DNA of 16,746 bases from Actinomycetota bacterium (GCA_005787025.1 SYCH01000256.1:1-16746); one strand, 5' to 3'; positions 5,762 to 14,310 are shown, numbered from the stretch's first letter. Notes: generated from the letters alone by a model not told the origin. Numbers and translations: made by a program.

Positions 5762-7072
5762 TCACTGACCCACGACGAACTCGACCAAACGACCCGCGGA
5801 CGCGTCGGCCAGACGCGCGCGCACCCGCACGCCGTCTTCCTCGTGGGTCGTGGACACCACCTCGCCTTCGCGATGAATGGCAGCCAAGACGTCGCCCCGT
5901 TCGTACGGCACCAAAAGCTCGACCACCGTGCTGAGCGAGCGAAGCCGATCGGACAACGTCTGCAGAAAGCCGTCGATGCCGGTTCCGGCGTGCGCGCTGA
6001 TTCCCACCGAACCCGGGTGCCACGTCACCGCATCGGCGACCGCTTGCGGGTCGAGGTCGGCTTTGTTGAACACCAGCAATTCGGGAACGGCCTCGGCGCC
6101 GATCTCGCGCAACACCTCGCGCACCGCCTCGATCTGTCCGTCGGGATCGGGTCCGCTGCCATCGACGACGTGAACCAGGTAGTCCGCCCGCGTGGCCACT
6201 TCGAGCGTGCTCTTGAACGATTCCACCAAACCGTGCGGAAGTCGCCGCACGAAACCCACCGTGTCGGTGAGCAGCACCGGTTCACCACCGGGCAACGAGA
6301 GTCGGCGCGTGGTCGGATCGAGTGTCGCGAACAGGCGATCCTCCACCAACACGCCGGCGTTGGTGAGCCGATTGAGGAGTGTGCTCTTTCCGGCATTGGT
6401 GTACCCGACGATCACCACGTTGGCCAGACCACTGCGCGAGCGTCCCTTACGTTGGAGATCGCGGGTATGGCCCAAATCCACCAATTCGTGTTCCAAGCGC
6501 GAGATGCGATTCTTGATGCGTCGGCGGTCGACCTCGAGTTTGGTTTCACCGCTACCGAAACGCGAGCCGACCCCACCTCGCTGCTGCGAGAGCTTCGCGT
6601 TCGCGCCGCGACGCAAACGGGGAAGTCGGTAGCGCAACAGAGCCAGTTCCACTTGGGCCTTGCCCTCCAGGGTGTGGGCGTTCTGGGCGAAGATGTCGAG
6701 GATCACGGCCGTGCGATCGATCGCGGTTCGCCCCAGCAACTTCTCCAGGTTGTACTGCTGACCCGGCGAGAGTTCGTTGTCGAACACCACCGTGTCGGCG
6801 TCGACTGCCAGGCACAGATCACGCAGCTCTTCCGCCTTTCCCTTGCCGACGTACCACGTGTGATCCGGTGTGTCGCGACGTTGCACCAACCGGCCGGCCA
6901 CGTCGGCCCCGGCGGTGTCGATCAACAACGCCAATTCGTCGAGACTCGCCTCGGTCTCCTCGTCGTCGTGTCCGTCCAACGTGACCCCGACGATGACGAT
7001 CTTCTCGCGGACCGAGCGCTCGATGAGCGTCTGGCCCAACGCCTGGTTGTACGGGGAATTCGGGTTGCTCAC
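5762..7072 (-). CDS. hflX: HflX, ribosome-associated GTPase
   Basis: HflX binds the 50S subunit and splits stalled or idle 70S ribosomes, and is often linked to heat or antibiotic stress. 436 residues. The N-terminal HflX domain (about 25-210) contains YVGKGKAEEL and the signature region NELSPGQQYNLEKLL, followed by the linker RGGVGSRFGSGETKLE. The G domain has G1 GYTNAGKS (223-230), G3 DTVG (270-273), G4 NKAD (336-339) and G5 ISA (358-360). The threonine-containing switch I segment ATLDPTTRRL is present. The GTG start overlaps the dapF stop by 4 nt (GTGA), so translation is probably coupled. In many bacteria hflX lies close behind miaA; here only dapF separates them. Confidence 0.96.
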   Translation of the reverse strand: MSNPNSPYNQALGQTLIERSVREKIVIVGVTLDGHDDEETEASLDELALLIDTAGADVAGRLVQRRDTPDHTWYVGKGKAEELRDLCLAVDADTVVFDNELSPGQQYNLEKLLGRTAIDRTAVILDIFAQNAHTLEGKAQVELALLRYRLPRLRRGANAKLSQQRGGVGSRFGSGETKLEVDRRRIKNRISRLEHELVDLGHTRDLQRKGRSRSGLANVVIVGYTNAGKSTLLNRLTNAGVLVEDRLFATLDPTTRRLSLPGGEPVLLTDTVGFVRRLPHGLVESFKSTLEVATRADYLVHVVDGSGPDPDGQIEAVREVLREIGAEAVPELLVFNKADLDPQAVADAVTWHPGSVGISAHAGTGIDGFLQTLSDRLRSLSTVVELLVPYERGDVLAAIHREGEVVSTTHEEDGVRVRARLADASAGRLVEFVVGQ

Positions 7073-7878
7073 GTCGCAACCGTGACGGTGGCGACGAAGG
7101 TGGCCTCGGCGACGAGCGTGATCCGACGACTCTCCCGATCCACCACGACCCGAGCGTCACCGCCGTCCATGTGCACGAGCACCTCGGGGGTGGATGCCGG
7201 CACCAGACCCCACGCGACCGCGGCTTCGGCGGCGGCGCACGCTCCGGTGCCGCACGCCATGGTGATTCCGGCGCCACGTTCGTGCACCCGCATGGTGATG
7301 GCGTGCGGTTCGGGACCGGGCTCGATGATCTCCAGATTCACGTGGGGCACCAGCGACCCGAGGGCCAGCAGGTCGACGGCTCGGACGTCGTCCACGCCGA
7401 CGACCGAGTGCGGGTTGCCGAGCGACGAATGGCGCACGGGGCGATCCGGGTGGCACTGCAGTGCGGCCCAGTCGAGGGGTTCGGTCAGATCCGACACGGA
7501 ACCCATGTCGACGCTGAGCAGATGCGTGCTCTCGTCGAGCCGACGGACCACTTTCACGAGTCGCTCACCGGCATCGGTGTCGACCGAATACTCGACACCG
7601 TCGGGTCCGTCGTGATGCGCGGCCTGAACCAGACACCGGATGCCGTTACCGCTCATCTCGGCACGACTTCCGTCGGCGTTGTACAACGTCATCCCGAGCC
7701 GGGTGGGGGCCTTGCGTTCGAGCAACAGCAAGCCGTCGGCACCCACACCTGTGCGACGATCGCACCAAGTGCGAGCACGATCGACCCACGCGGTGGCCGA
7801 GGCATTCTCGCTCGACTCGATCTCAGCGACGAGGAAGTCGTTGCCGAGACCGTGGTGCTTGGTGAGACGGCGATGCAT
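7069..7878 (-). CDS. dapF: Diaminopimelate epimerase, DapF, with Ser in place of the first catalytic Cys
   Basis: DapF converts LL- to meso-diaminopimelate for peptidoglycan and lysine, using two cysteines as acid and base. 269 residues. Family blocks are KHHGLGNDF (7-15), RRTGVGADGLLLLE (41-54), NADGSRAEMSGNGIRC (67-82), LGNPHSV (153-159), ERGAGIT (200-206) and ACGTGACA (208-215). C209, the second catalytic cysteine, is present. The first is usually Cys in EMCGNG, but here the codon is AGC, Ser76. The C-terminal stretch LVAEATFVA also lacks the usual GPA motif. The ATG is supported by an AAGGTGG ribosome binding site that overlaps the miaA stop. The fold assignment is firm; full epimerase activity is less certain. 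Confidence 0.92.
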   Translation of the reverse strand: MHRRLTKHHGLGNDFLVAEIESSENASATAWVDRARTWCDRRTGVGADGLLLLERKAPTRLGMTLYNADGSRAEMSGNGIRCLVQAAHHDGPDGVEYSVDTDAGERLVKVVRRLDESTHLLSVDMGSVSDLTEPLDWAALQCHPDRPVRHSSLGNPHSVVGVDDVRAVDLLALGSLVPHVNLEIIEPGPEPHAITMRVHERGAGITMACGTGACAAAEAAVAWGLVPASTPEVLVHMDGGDARVVVDRESRRITLVAEATFVATVTVAT

Positions 7879-7885
7879 ACCGACG

Positions 7886-7892
7886 CCACCTT
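7886..7892 (-). promoter_or_regulatory. Ribosome binding site of dapF, overlapping the miaA stop
   Basis: On the minus strand this reads AAGGTGG, 7 nt before the dapF ATG. Its first bases belong to the miaA TAA stop, which ties dapF translation to ribosomes finishing miaA. Confidence 0.5.
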
Positions 7893-8814
7893 AGGTCAGG
7901 GAGGCGACGAGGGCAGGGGCGACTTCCGAAACCGGATCGGCTTCCACCCGCATCCATTCCACCCGCGGGTCGCGACGGAACCAACGCTCCTGCCTCACGG
8001 CGAACTGTCGCGTGCGCCGGATCGTGGTGGCCACGGCCTCGTCCAGTGACGCACGACCCTCGAGGTGATCGACCATCTCCTTGTAGCCGAGGGCCTGCAT
8101 CGCCGTGCGTGACATCCCGTGCACCACGAGATCCGCCACCTCTGCGACCAATCCCCGACCGATCATGTCGTGCACCCGCCGCTCGATGCGTTCGGCCAGG
8201 GCCGTGCGATCCCACTGCAGTGCCACCTGCCGAACGGCGTTGACGGGATAGGCGTCGACACCGGGTCCGAACGACGAGAACGGTCGGCCACTCCCCTCGC
8301 ACACCTCGAGGGCGCGCACGATACGACGCCCGTTCGAGGGCTCCATCTTGGCCGCCGCCGAGGGATCGAAGACCGACAATCGCCGATGGAGACTCTCGGG
8401 ACCTTCGGTCTCGAGCTCTTCTTCCAGTCGCGCACGAACCTCGGGCCATTGTCCGGGAATGTCCAGTTCGTCGACGACGGCGCGCAGATACAACCCCGTT
8501 CCACCCACGAAGAGGGGGGTGCCACCACGGCCCTCGATGTCGCGCACGGCTCGCTCGCTCTCGGCCTGGAACCGCGCGACGGTGAACGACTCCGACGCAT
8601 CGACCACGTCGATCAGGTGATGGGGCACGCTCGCTCGCTCGTCGACCGAGGGCTTGGCTGTTCCGATATCCATCCCGCGGTACACCTGCATCGCGTCGAC
8701 CGACAGCAACTCGACTCCACGCCGTCGGCCCGCCTCGGACGTGGCGACCGCCATGGCCACCGCCGACTTCCCGCTGGCCGTCGGGCCGAGACTGGCCAAA
8801 CGGGATCCGGTCAC
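7891..8814 (-). CDS. miaA: MiaA, tRNA dimethylallyltransferase
   Basis: MiaA transfers a dimethylallyl group to N6 of A37 in tRNAs that read UNN codons. 307 residues. The P-loop GPTASGKS lies at 10-17, next to the start. The block VDAMQVYRGMDIGTAKP follows, then HHLIDVVD, FVGGTGLYLRAVVDELDIP, the substrate-binding NGRRIVRALEV, and ALGYKEMVDHLEG with RRTRQFAVRQERWFRRD near the C-terminus. The GTG at 8814 is chosen because it puts the P-loop at its usual distance from the N-terminus and lies 7 bp after the miaB stop. The frame stays open into miaB up to 8943, but that extension (LFSSPGRHLTTC and onward) has no family similarity. Together with miaB this makes both enzymes of ms2i6A37 formation. 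Confidence 0.95.
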   Translation of the reverse strand: MTGSRLASLGPTASGKSAVAMAVATSEAGRRRGVELLSVDAMQVYRGMDIGTAKPSVDERASVPHHLIDVVDASESFTVARFQAESERAVRDIEGRGGTPLFVGGTGLYLRAVVDELDIPGQWPEVRARLEEELETEGPESLHRRLSVFDPSAAAKMEPSNGRRIVRALEVCEGSGRPFSSFGPGVDAYPVNAVRQVALQWDRTALAERIERRVHDMIGRGLVAEVADLVVHGMSRTAMQALGYKEMVDHLEGRASLDEAVATTIRRTRQFAVRQERWFRRDPRVEWMRVEADPVSEVAPALVASLT

Positions 8815-8821
8815 CGCACGC

Positions 8822-10249
8822 TCACAATGCCGCGACCGGGATGCGGGTTCGATGCGTCGGCTCGGCGAGCAGCTCGCGGAACTCGCCGCGCAGGTGGTGA
8901 GGTGCCGCCCCGGTGACGAGAACAGTCGCGTAACTACCGACACGGAGCGAACCGGTGGCCGGAAAGTGCACCAGTTTGTTCTGTCGGGTCCGCCCCGAGA
9001 TGACGCCGGGGTTCTTCTTCGATGGTCCCTCGATCAGGACCTCCTCGATGCGACCGACGCGAGCCTCGTGCTTCAGCAGCGCGGACCGCTCCACCACCAC
9101 GCGCAGTCGGGCGAAACGTTCGGCCACCACGGCGGGATCGACGAAACGGTCCACCATGGTCGCGGCCTCGGTGCCGTCACGGGGCGAGAAGATGAACGTG
9201 TACGCGTAGTCGTACTCCGCGGCCGCGGCCACCTCGAGAGTGCCCACGAAGTCCTGCTCGGTCTCACCGGGGAAACCCACGATGATGTCGGTGCTGACGG
9301 CCAGGTCGTCCACGTGACGACGGGCTTCGCTGAGTCGTTCCAGATAGCGCTCGGCGGTGTATCCGCGGTGCATGACCGACAACAAGCGGTCGCTACCGGA
9401 CTGCAACGGATAGTGCAGGTGCTCGCACACCGTCGCCGTGTCGCCCATGGCGGCGAAAGTCTCGGCCCGCATGTCCTTGGGGTGCGGACTGGTGAACCGG
9501 ACGCGCCGGATGCCCGGAACGGCCCCGACGTCACGCAGTAGATCGGCGAACAGCGGGCGTGCGGACACGTCGTGTCCGGCCTTGCGTCGTCCCAGTTGGA
9601 TGTCGCGTCCGTAGCTGTTCACGTTCTGGCCGAGCAAGGTGACCTCGGTGACCCCCTCGGATGCCAAACGCCGAACGTCCTCCAGCACGTCGTCGTAGGG
9701 GCGACTGATCTCGGCGCCGCGGACACTCGGGACGATGCAGAAGGCGCACGAATTGTCGCACCCGATCTGGATGGTGACCCACGCGTCATAACTGGTCGAA
9801 CGTTTGGCGGGCAACGCCGAGGGGAACAGCGCTTGGTCGTCGAGCACCGCCGCGTCGAGGATCTCGGTGACCGGCCCCGACGTGACCGAGTCGTTCAACA
9901 GATCGATGGTGCGATGGACGTTGTGCGTACCCAGCACGACGTCCACCCAGGGCGCGCGATCGCGAACGGTCTCGCGATCCTTCTGGGCCAGACAACCCGA
10001 CACCACGATCTGACGACCCTCGCGCTCGTTCTTCCAACGTCGCATGGTGCCCAGAGTGCCGTACAACTTGTTGTCGGCGTTCTCGCGAATGCAACAGGTG
10101 TTGAGAACCACCACATCGGCCTCGTCCTCGTTCTCGACCGCTCGCAGACCGTCGCTCTCGAGCAGCCCGGCGATGCGCTCGGAGTCGTGCTCGTTCATCT
10201 GGCACCCGAAGGTGCGAACGATGTAAGTCCGTGTCGGGGCCTCGGCCAT
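8822..10249 (-). CDS. miaB: MiaB, tRNA-2-methylthio-N6-dimethylallyladenosine synthase
   Basis: MiaB is a radical-SAM methylthiotransferase that adds a methylthio group at C2 of i6A37 in tRNA, the step after MiaA. 475 residues. The N-terminal domain carries the auxiliary cluster cysteines C16 (TFGCQMN), C52 (NTCCIRE; C53 is next to it) and C86 (SGCLAQ). The radical SAM cluster is C164, C168 and C171 (IGCDNSCAFC). SHPKD-like SPHPKDM, HYPLQSGSDRLL, MHRGYTAE and IVGFPGETEQDF are typical MiaB blocks. The C-terminal TRAM domain begins near 380. The FGCQMNEHDSE start favours MiaB over RimO or MtaB. The gene lies 26 bp behind the sigma gene and 7 bp before miaA. Confidence 0.96.
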   Translation of the reverse strand: MAEAPTRTYIVRTFGCQMNEHDSERIAGLLESDGLRAVENEDEADVVVLNTCCIRENADNKLYGTLGTMRRWKNEREGRQIVVSGCLAQKDRETVRDRAPWVDVVLGTHNVHRTIDLLNDSVTSGPVTEILDAAVLDDQALFPSALPAKRSTSYDAWVTIQIGCDNSCAFCIVPSVRGAEISRPYDDVLEDVRRLASEGVTEVTLLGQNVNSYGRDIQLGRRKAGHDVSARPLFADLLRDVGAVPGIRRVRFTSPHPKDMRAETFAAMGDTATVCEHLHYPLQSGSDRLLSVMHRGYTAERYLERLSEARRHVDDLAVSTDIIVGFPGETEQDFVGTLEVAAAAEYDYAYTFIFSPRDGTEAATMVDRFVDPAVVAERFARLRVVVERSALLKHEARVGRIEEVLIEGPSKKNPGVISGRTRQNKLVHFPATGSLRVGSYATVLVTGAAPHHLRGEFRELLAEPTHRTRIPVAAL

Positions 10250-10275
10250 GCCGTGAGGCTATCGGTCAGTCACGA

Positions 10276-11529
10276 TCAGGGTTCGACGAAGTCGCGCAAC
10301 ACGCGGCCACCGGCCATGTGCCGCAAGCGGAACAGGGTCCGCACCTCGATCTGTCGAACCCGTTCACGGGTGATACTGAACGCTTGGCCCACCTCCTCGA
10401 GGGTGGCACCCTCATTTCCGTCGAGGCCGAATCTCATCCGCATCACTTCCTGCTCGCGGGCCGGCAGATCGACAAGCACCGCCCTCACCGCCTCACGCAT
10501 GTCGGCGATCTCCATACTGTCGCTCGGATCGGCCACGTTCGTGGCCGGCAGGTTGTCGGCGAAGGTGACGTCGCTGTCGTCACGAGTGGGTTGGTCGAGG
10601 CTCATGGTGTCGGCGGCCAGACTGAACCAGTCCGCCACCCGGTCCGCCGGTTCCCCCAGCGCCTCGGCGATCTCGGCGAGGCGGGGCTCACGGTGCAATT
10701 TCTGGGCGAGTTGGCGCTGCATCCGAATCGCCCGGTTGACGTTCTCCATCGCATGGGCGGGCAACCGGATGTTTCGGCTCTCCTCGGCCACCGCGCGCGA
10801 GATGGACTGCTTGATCCACCAGGTCGCGTAGGTCGAGAACTTGAAACCCCGACTGTGGTCGTACTTCTCGACGGCCTTCATCAACCCGATGTTGCCGTTC
10901 TGGATGGCGTCGGCGAGCGGCATGGTGGTCTTGGTGTAGCGCTTGGCGATGCTGACCACCAGGCGAAGGTTCGCCTGGGTGAGATCGTGACGAGCCCGTC
11001 GACCATGGTCGATCATTCGTTTCAAACGGCGGCGCTCGAGATTCGACGCCGATTCCCCCAACTCGGCCAACTCCCGTTCGGCCGACAGTCCGTCGGCGAT
11101 GCGTCGGCCGAGAAATCGCTCTTCTTCGGCACCGATCAAGGGAATACGGCTGATCTCGTGCAGGTACAACCGAACCGCGTCTTGGCTTCCGTCGTCACCC
11201 CCAGCGGGTGACGCACCCGTTCGACCACGACGTTCCTTCTTGTGTTCGACGAGTGGGCGACGCAACTCGCCGGAGTCGTCGAGTTCGAACGACTGGTCCA
11301 CCGCGATGCCCGCACCTTCGATGGCGGCCCTGATCACTTCGATGATCTCGGGGAGTAATTCGACGTCGTGTAACGCATCGACGATTTCTTCGGTGGAGAG
11401 TTCGCCACGACGACGACCGTACGCCATGAGTTCGGACCAGTCGTCGGGATCGAGACCGCGCACGCGAGGAGCGACGTCGGACGAGGGCCCGCGCCGATCT
11501 CCGTCGACCACGTCAGTCTCGACTGTCAC
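10276..11529 (-). CDS. Sigma-70 family factor, RpoD-like (group 1 or 2), with altered region 2.4
   Basis: An RNA polymerase sigma factor; 417 residues from the GTG at 11529. Region 1.1 (about 31-77, SELMAYGRRRGELSTEE) is present, a mark of primary-type factors. Region 1.2 starts near 116 (DAVRLYLHEISRIPL). Region 2 (about 180-260) contains GNIGLMKAVEKYDHSRG and FKFSTYATWWIKQSISR. Region 3 follows, and region 4 (about 351-405) ends in ITRERVRQIEVRTLFRLRH, which keeps the residues that read the -35. Region 2.4 is unusual: where E. coli RpoD has DQART, this has EESRN (249-253), so both residues that contact the -12 base differ. In-frame GTG codons at 11535 and 11544 are alternative starts; all overlap the end of dnaG. 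dnaG-sigma order is that of the macromolecular synthesis operon. It could be the primary sigma or a group 2 paralogue. Confidence 0.9.
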   Translation of the reverse strand: MTVETDVVDGDRRGPSSDVAPRVRGLDPDDWSELMAYGRRRGELSTEEIVDALHDVELLPEIIEVIRAAIEGAGIAVDQSFELDDSGELRRPLVEHKKERRGRTGASPAGGDDGSQDAVRLYLHEISRIPLIGAEEERFLGRRIADGLSAERELAELGESASNLERRRLKRMIDHGRRARHDLTQANLRLVVSIAKRYTKTTMPLADAIQNGNIGLMKAVEKYDHSRGFKFSTYATWWIKQSISRAVAEESRNIRLPAHAMENVNRAIRMQRQLAQKLHREPRLAEIAEALGEPADRVADWFSLAADTMSLDQPTRDDSDVTFADNLPATNVADPSDSMEIADMREAVRAVLVDLPAREQEVMRMRFGLDGNEGATLEEVGQAFSITRERVRQIEVRTLFRLRHMAGGRVLRDFVEP

Positions 11530-13303
11530 CCCCACCCCCCGCACGAGTGCCCCGCTCTGCGATCCACATTAGCAATGCTTCGGATGCCGCCGGAGCAAGG
11601 CGAGAATCCTCGAGTTCCTCCAGCCGAACACGCGCCTCACGGTCCGCGCGAATCGCATCGGGGTCCGTGACACCGGTTCGTCGCGACAGCACACGACGTA
11701 CCGCCACCGCGATGAGATCGAAGGCGACCGACATTGGTTCCACGTCCACGTCGGCGACGGCGGCGCGTTCGAGCAGTTCGCGCACCTCGGGATCGGCGAG
11801 ACCCAAGGCGGTGTCGACCAGATTCGTCGACTCGGCCTGCGACGCGGCGGCCAAGGCGAGGAACGCGCGTCGGGAGACTTCGGAATCGAAGAGTTCCTCG
11901 ATGAGCCAGGGAGCGATGTCGTCCCACGACTGCAACAACAAGGTGATCGCGACGAATTCAGCGTTCTCGGCCACGCCCATCTCGCGGGTGGAGGACACCC
12001 GTACCTCCGGGCGTTCATTGCGCTTCTCGGCCATTCGCGACAGATCAGCCACCGGAAGTCCGACCCGAGTGGCGACCTCGCCGGCATAGAGCTTGCGCAC
12101 GTTCACGTCGGGATGCTCGTTGATCACTCGCATCGCCTGCTCGGCGACCCGCGCCCGGTCCTCGGGGCTGCGCAACGGCTTGCCCCCCACCACGCGATTG
12201 ACCCGGAAACCGAGAAAGGGCATGGCCTCTTCTATGGCCGCGGCCAAAGCCGCCGGATCGCTGTTGGCCAGATCGCCGGGATCCTTGCCGTCGGGGAAAC
12301 GGGCCACGGAAACCTGCACTTGGTACTTCTTCTCCCATTCGTAGAACTTCTCCGCCGCACCCTGGCCAGCGGCGTCGGCGTCGAAGGCCAGAACAACGCG
12401 ACTCGCGAATCGCTTCAGGATGCGCACATGATCCTCGGTGAGGGCCGTGCCACAGGTGGCAACGGCCCGCGTGACACCGGAACGATGGAATCCGATGACA
12501 TCGGTGTAGCCCTCGCAGACGATCACCTGATCGGCCTTCACCACGTCGTTCTTGGCCCAGTTCATGCCGTACAACGTCTTGGACTTGAAGTAGATCTTGG
12601 TCTCCGAGGAGTTCTTGTACTTGGCCGGGTCACTCGACCCGGGAAGGATGCGACCACCGAACGCCACCGGTTCGCCGGTGTCGGTGAAGATGGGGAACAT
12701 GATCCGATCACGAAACGCGTCGGTCGGACGCTGACGACTGTTGATGAAGGAGAGACCCACGTCGACCAGCACGTCGTCGGGGATCTTCAGGGACTTCAGG
12801 TGCGTGCTGAGCAGGTCCCAGTCCTTGGGGGCGTAGCCCAGTTTGAACCGTCGCGCGACGTCACCGGACAGGCCACGCTGACGCAGGTAGTCGCGAGCCT
12901 CACGGGCGTCGGGAGAGGAGAGCAGGCGCTCGTGATACCACTCGACCGCGGCCTCCATGGCCCCCACCAACTTCTTGCGACGTTGACGATCCTGACTTTC
13001 GCCACCGGAGGTGTAGGTGAGGGTGATGCCCGCTCGACCCGCCAACTTCTCGACGGCGGTGACGAAATCCACGTGTTCGATCTCCTGAACGAACTTGAAG
13101 ACGTCACCGCCGGCCTGACAGCCGAAACACTTGTAGCGGGCGGTCTCCTCGCGCACGTTGAACGAGCCACTCTTCTCGGCGTGGAACGGACACAAACCGA
13201 CCCAGTTGCGACCCGTCTTGCGAAGCGCGACGTATTGCTGGACGACATCGACGATCGATACCGTCGCCCTCACGCGTTCGATGTCCTCCTCGGCGATCGC
13301 CAT
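11513..13303 (-). CDS. dnaG: DnaG, DNA primase
   Basis: DnaG makes RNA primers for chromosomal replication in complex with the replicative helicase. 596 residues. The N-terminal CHC2 zinc finger uses C38, H41, C59 and C62 (LCPFHAEKSGSFNV, then YKCFGCQAGGD). The TOPRIM catalytic domain has E264 (VCEGYTDVIG) and the DAD pair D308/D310 (AFDADAAGQG), which bind metal. The roughly 150-residue C-terminal part is helical and variable, as expected for the helicase-interaction domain. The ATG at 13303 fits the conserved N-terminus (EEDIERVRATVSIVDVVQQYV). It lies 11 bp after the terC stop, with no clear ribosome binding site. An open frame to 13438 overlaps terC and is ignored. The 3' end overlaps the sigma gene start. 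Confidence 0.97.
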   Translation of the reverse strand: MAIAEEDIERVRATVSIVDVVQQYVALRKTGRNWVGLCPFHAEKSGSFNVREETARYKCFGCQAGGDVFKFVQEIEHVDFVTAVEKLAGRAGITLTYTSGGESQDRQRRKKLVGAMEAAVEWYHERLLSSPDAREARDYLRQRGLSGDVARRFKLGYAPKDWDLLSTHLKSLKIPDDVLVDVGLSFINSRQRPTDAFRDRIMFPIFTDTGEPVAFGGRILPGSSDPAKYKNSSETKIYFKSKTLYGMNWAKNDVVKADQVIVCEGYTDVIGFHRSGVTRAVATCGTALTEDHVRILKRFASRVVLAFDADAAGQGAAEKFYEWEKKYQVQVSVARFPDGKDPGDLANSDPAALAAAIEEAMPFLGFRVNRVVGGKPLRSPEDRARVAEQAMRVINEHPDVNVRKLYAGEVATRVGLPVADLSRMAEKRNERPEVRVSSTREMGVAENAEFVAITLLLQSWDDIAPWLIEELFDSEVSRRAFLALAAASQAESTNLVDTALGLADPEVRELLERAAVADVDVEPMSVAFDLIAVAVRRVLSRRTGVTDPDAIRADREARVRLEELEDSRLAPAASEALLMWIAERGTRAGGGGDSRD

Positions 13304-13314
13304 CGCGACCGAGA

Positions 13315-14310
13315 CTAATGCCGGGACGGGTCGTCGTCGTCCGGTGACGAGCGGTCGACCTTCAGCGAGAAGCCGATGGCCGCCGCCAGAACGATCACGA
13401 TCACCATCAAGCTGAGCCACGTGGGGATGTGATACCACTCGGCGATCAACATCTTCACCCCCACGAAGGCCAGGATGATCGCCAGACCCTCCTTGAGGAA
13501 ACTGAACCTCGCGTGTGCATCGGCGAGCAGGAAGTAAAGGGCCCGCAAGCCCAGGATCGCGAAGGCGTTCGACGAGAAGACGATGAATTGCTCACGGCTG
13601 ACCGCCAGCACGGCGGGCACCGAATCAACCGCGAAGAGCACGTCGGTGAATTCGATGAGGATCAACACCGCGAAGAGTGGCGTGGCCACCCGGACGCCGT
13701 TTTGCCGAGTGAACAACTTCTGTCCGTCGAAGTCCGGACTGCTCGGAACGAACCGATTGACGAGGCGCATGAAGCGTCCCGAGGCCGGGTCGACCTCCTC
13801 TTCCGACTCCACCACCAACTTGACCGCGGTGTACAACAGGAAAGCGCCGAAAATGTAGAGCACCCAATCGAACTTCTCGATGAGGGCCACCCCGGCGAAG
13901 ATGAATACCGCGCGCAGCGCCAGGGCACCGAAGACGCCCCAGAACAACACCCGGTGCTGATACTTCGTCGGAATCTTGAAGTGACTGAGGATCAACGCCC
14001 ACACGAAGACGTTGTCGATGCTCAGGCTTTTCTCGATGAGATAGCCACTGACGTACTCGCCGGCCGCCGCACCACCGAACGCCAGTGCCACCACACCGGT
14101 GAAGGCCAAACCGAGGCTGATCCAGATGGTGCTCTCGATGGCGGCCTCGCGGACGTGCACGTCATGGGCCTTGCGGTGCACCACCAGAATGTCGAAGGCC
14201 AACAACGCGCAGATGAACGCGATCAAGGTGACCCACGCCCAGCCGGGCACGGACAGTTCGACGAAATTCATCTCGGAGTTGGCCTCGGAAGCCAGTAGGA
14301 GGATCCGCAT
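13315..14310 (-). CDS. TerC/Alx-family membrane protein, probable metal-ion (Mn) exporter
   Basis: TerC-family proteins are multi-pass membrane proteins. Several export manganese, sometimes to supply secreted enzymes, and relatives are tied to tellurite resistance. 331 residues from the ATG at 14310, with about eight or nine hydrophobic helices. Family motifs include IEKSLSIDNVFVWALIL with acidic and Asn residues in a helix, LIEFTDVLFAVDSVPAVLAVS, SSNAFAILGLRALYFLLA and EWYHIPTWLSL. The C-terminus is a charged DDDD tail. The ATG at 14310 overlaps the preceding stop (TGATG). A second ATG at 14271 (MNFVELSVPGWAW) is also a reasonable start; neither has a strong ribosome binding site. Its job inside a gene run leading to primase and sigma factor is not obvious. 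The ion is inferred from the family. Confidence 0.9.
   Translation of the reverse strand: MRILLLASEANSEMNFVELSVPGWAWVTLIAFICALLAFDILVVHRKAHDVHVREAAIESTIWISLGLAFTGVVALAFGGAAAGEYVSGYLIEKSLSIDNVFVWALILSHFKIPTKYQHRVLFWGVFGALALRAVFIFAGVALIEKFDWVLYIFGAFLLYTAVKLVVESEEEVDPASGRFMRLVNRFVPSSPDFDGQKLFTRQNGVRVATPLFAVLILIEFTDVLFAVDSVPAVLAVSREQFIVFSSNAFAILGLRALYFLLADAHARFSFLKEGLAIILAFVGVKMLIAEWYHIPTWLSLMVIVIVLAAAIGFSLKVDRSSPDDDDPSRH

Noticed and set aside
5843..7615. 590-codon plus-strand open frame opposite hflX and dapF
   Set aside because: It spans two well-supported minus-strand genes and their overlap, and has no motif of its own. High GC makes such stop-free antisense frames common.
8815..8943. N-terminal extension of miaA into miaB
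   Set aside because: The 43 extra residues are an out-of-frame reading of the miaB 3' end. The GTG at 8814 gives the normal P-loop position.
12113..13318. Long plus-strand open frame opposite dnaG
   Set aside because: It is antisense to the conserved zinc-finger and TOPRIM regions of primase, without a recognisable protein motif.
13304..13438. N-terminal extension of dnaG into terC
   Set aside because: The extra 45 residues come from an alternative frame of terC and do not match primase.
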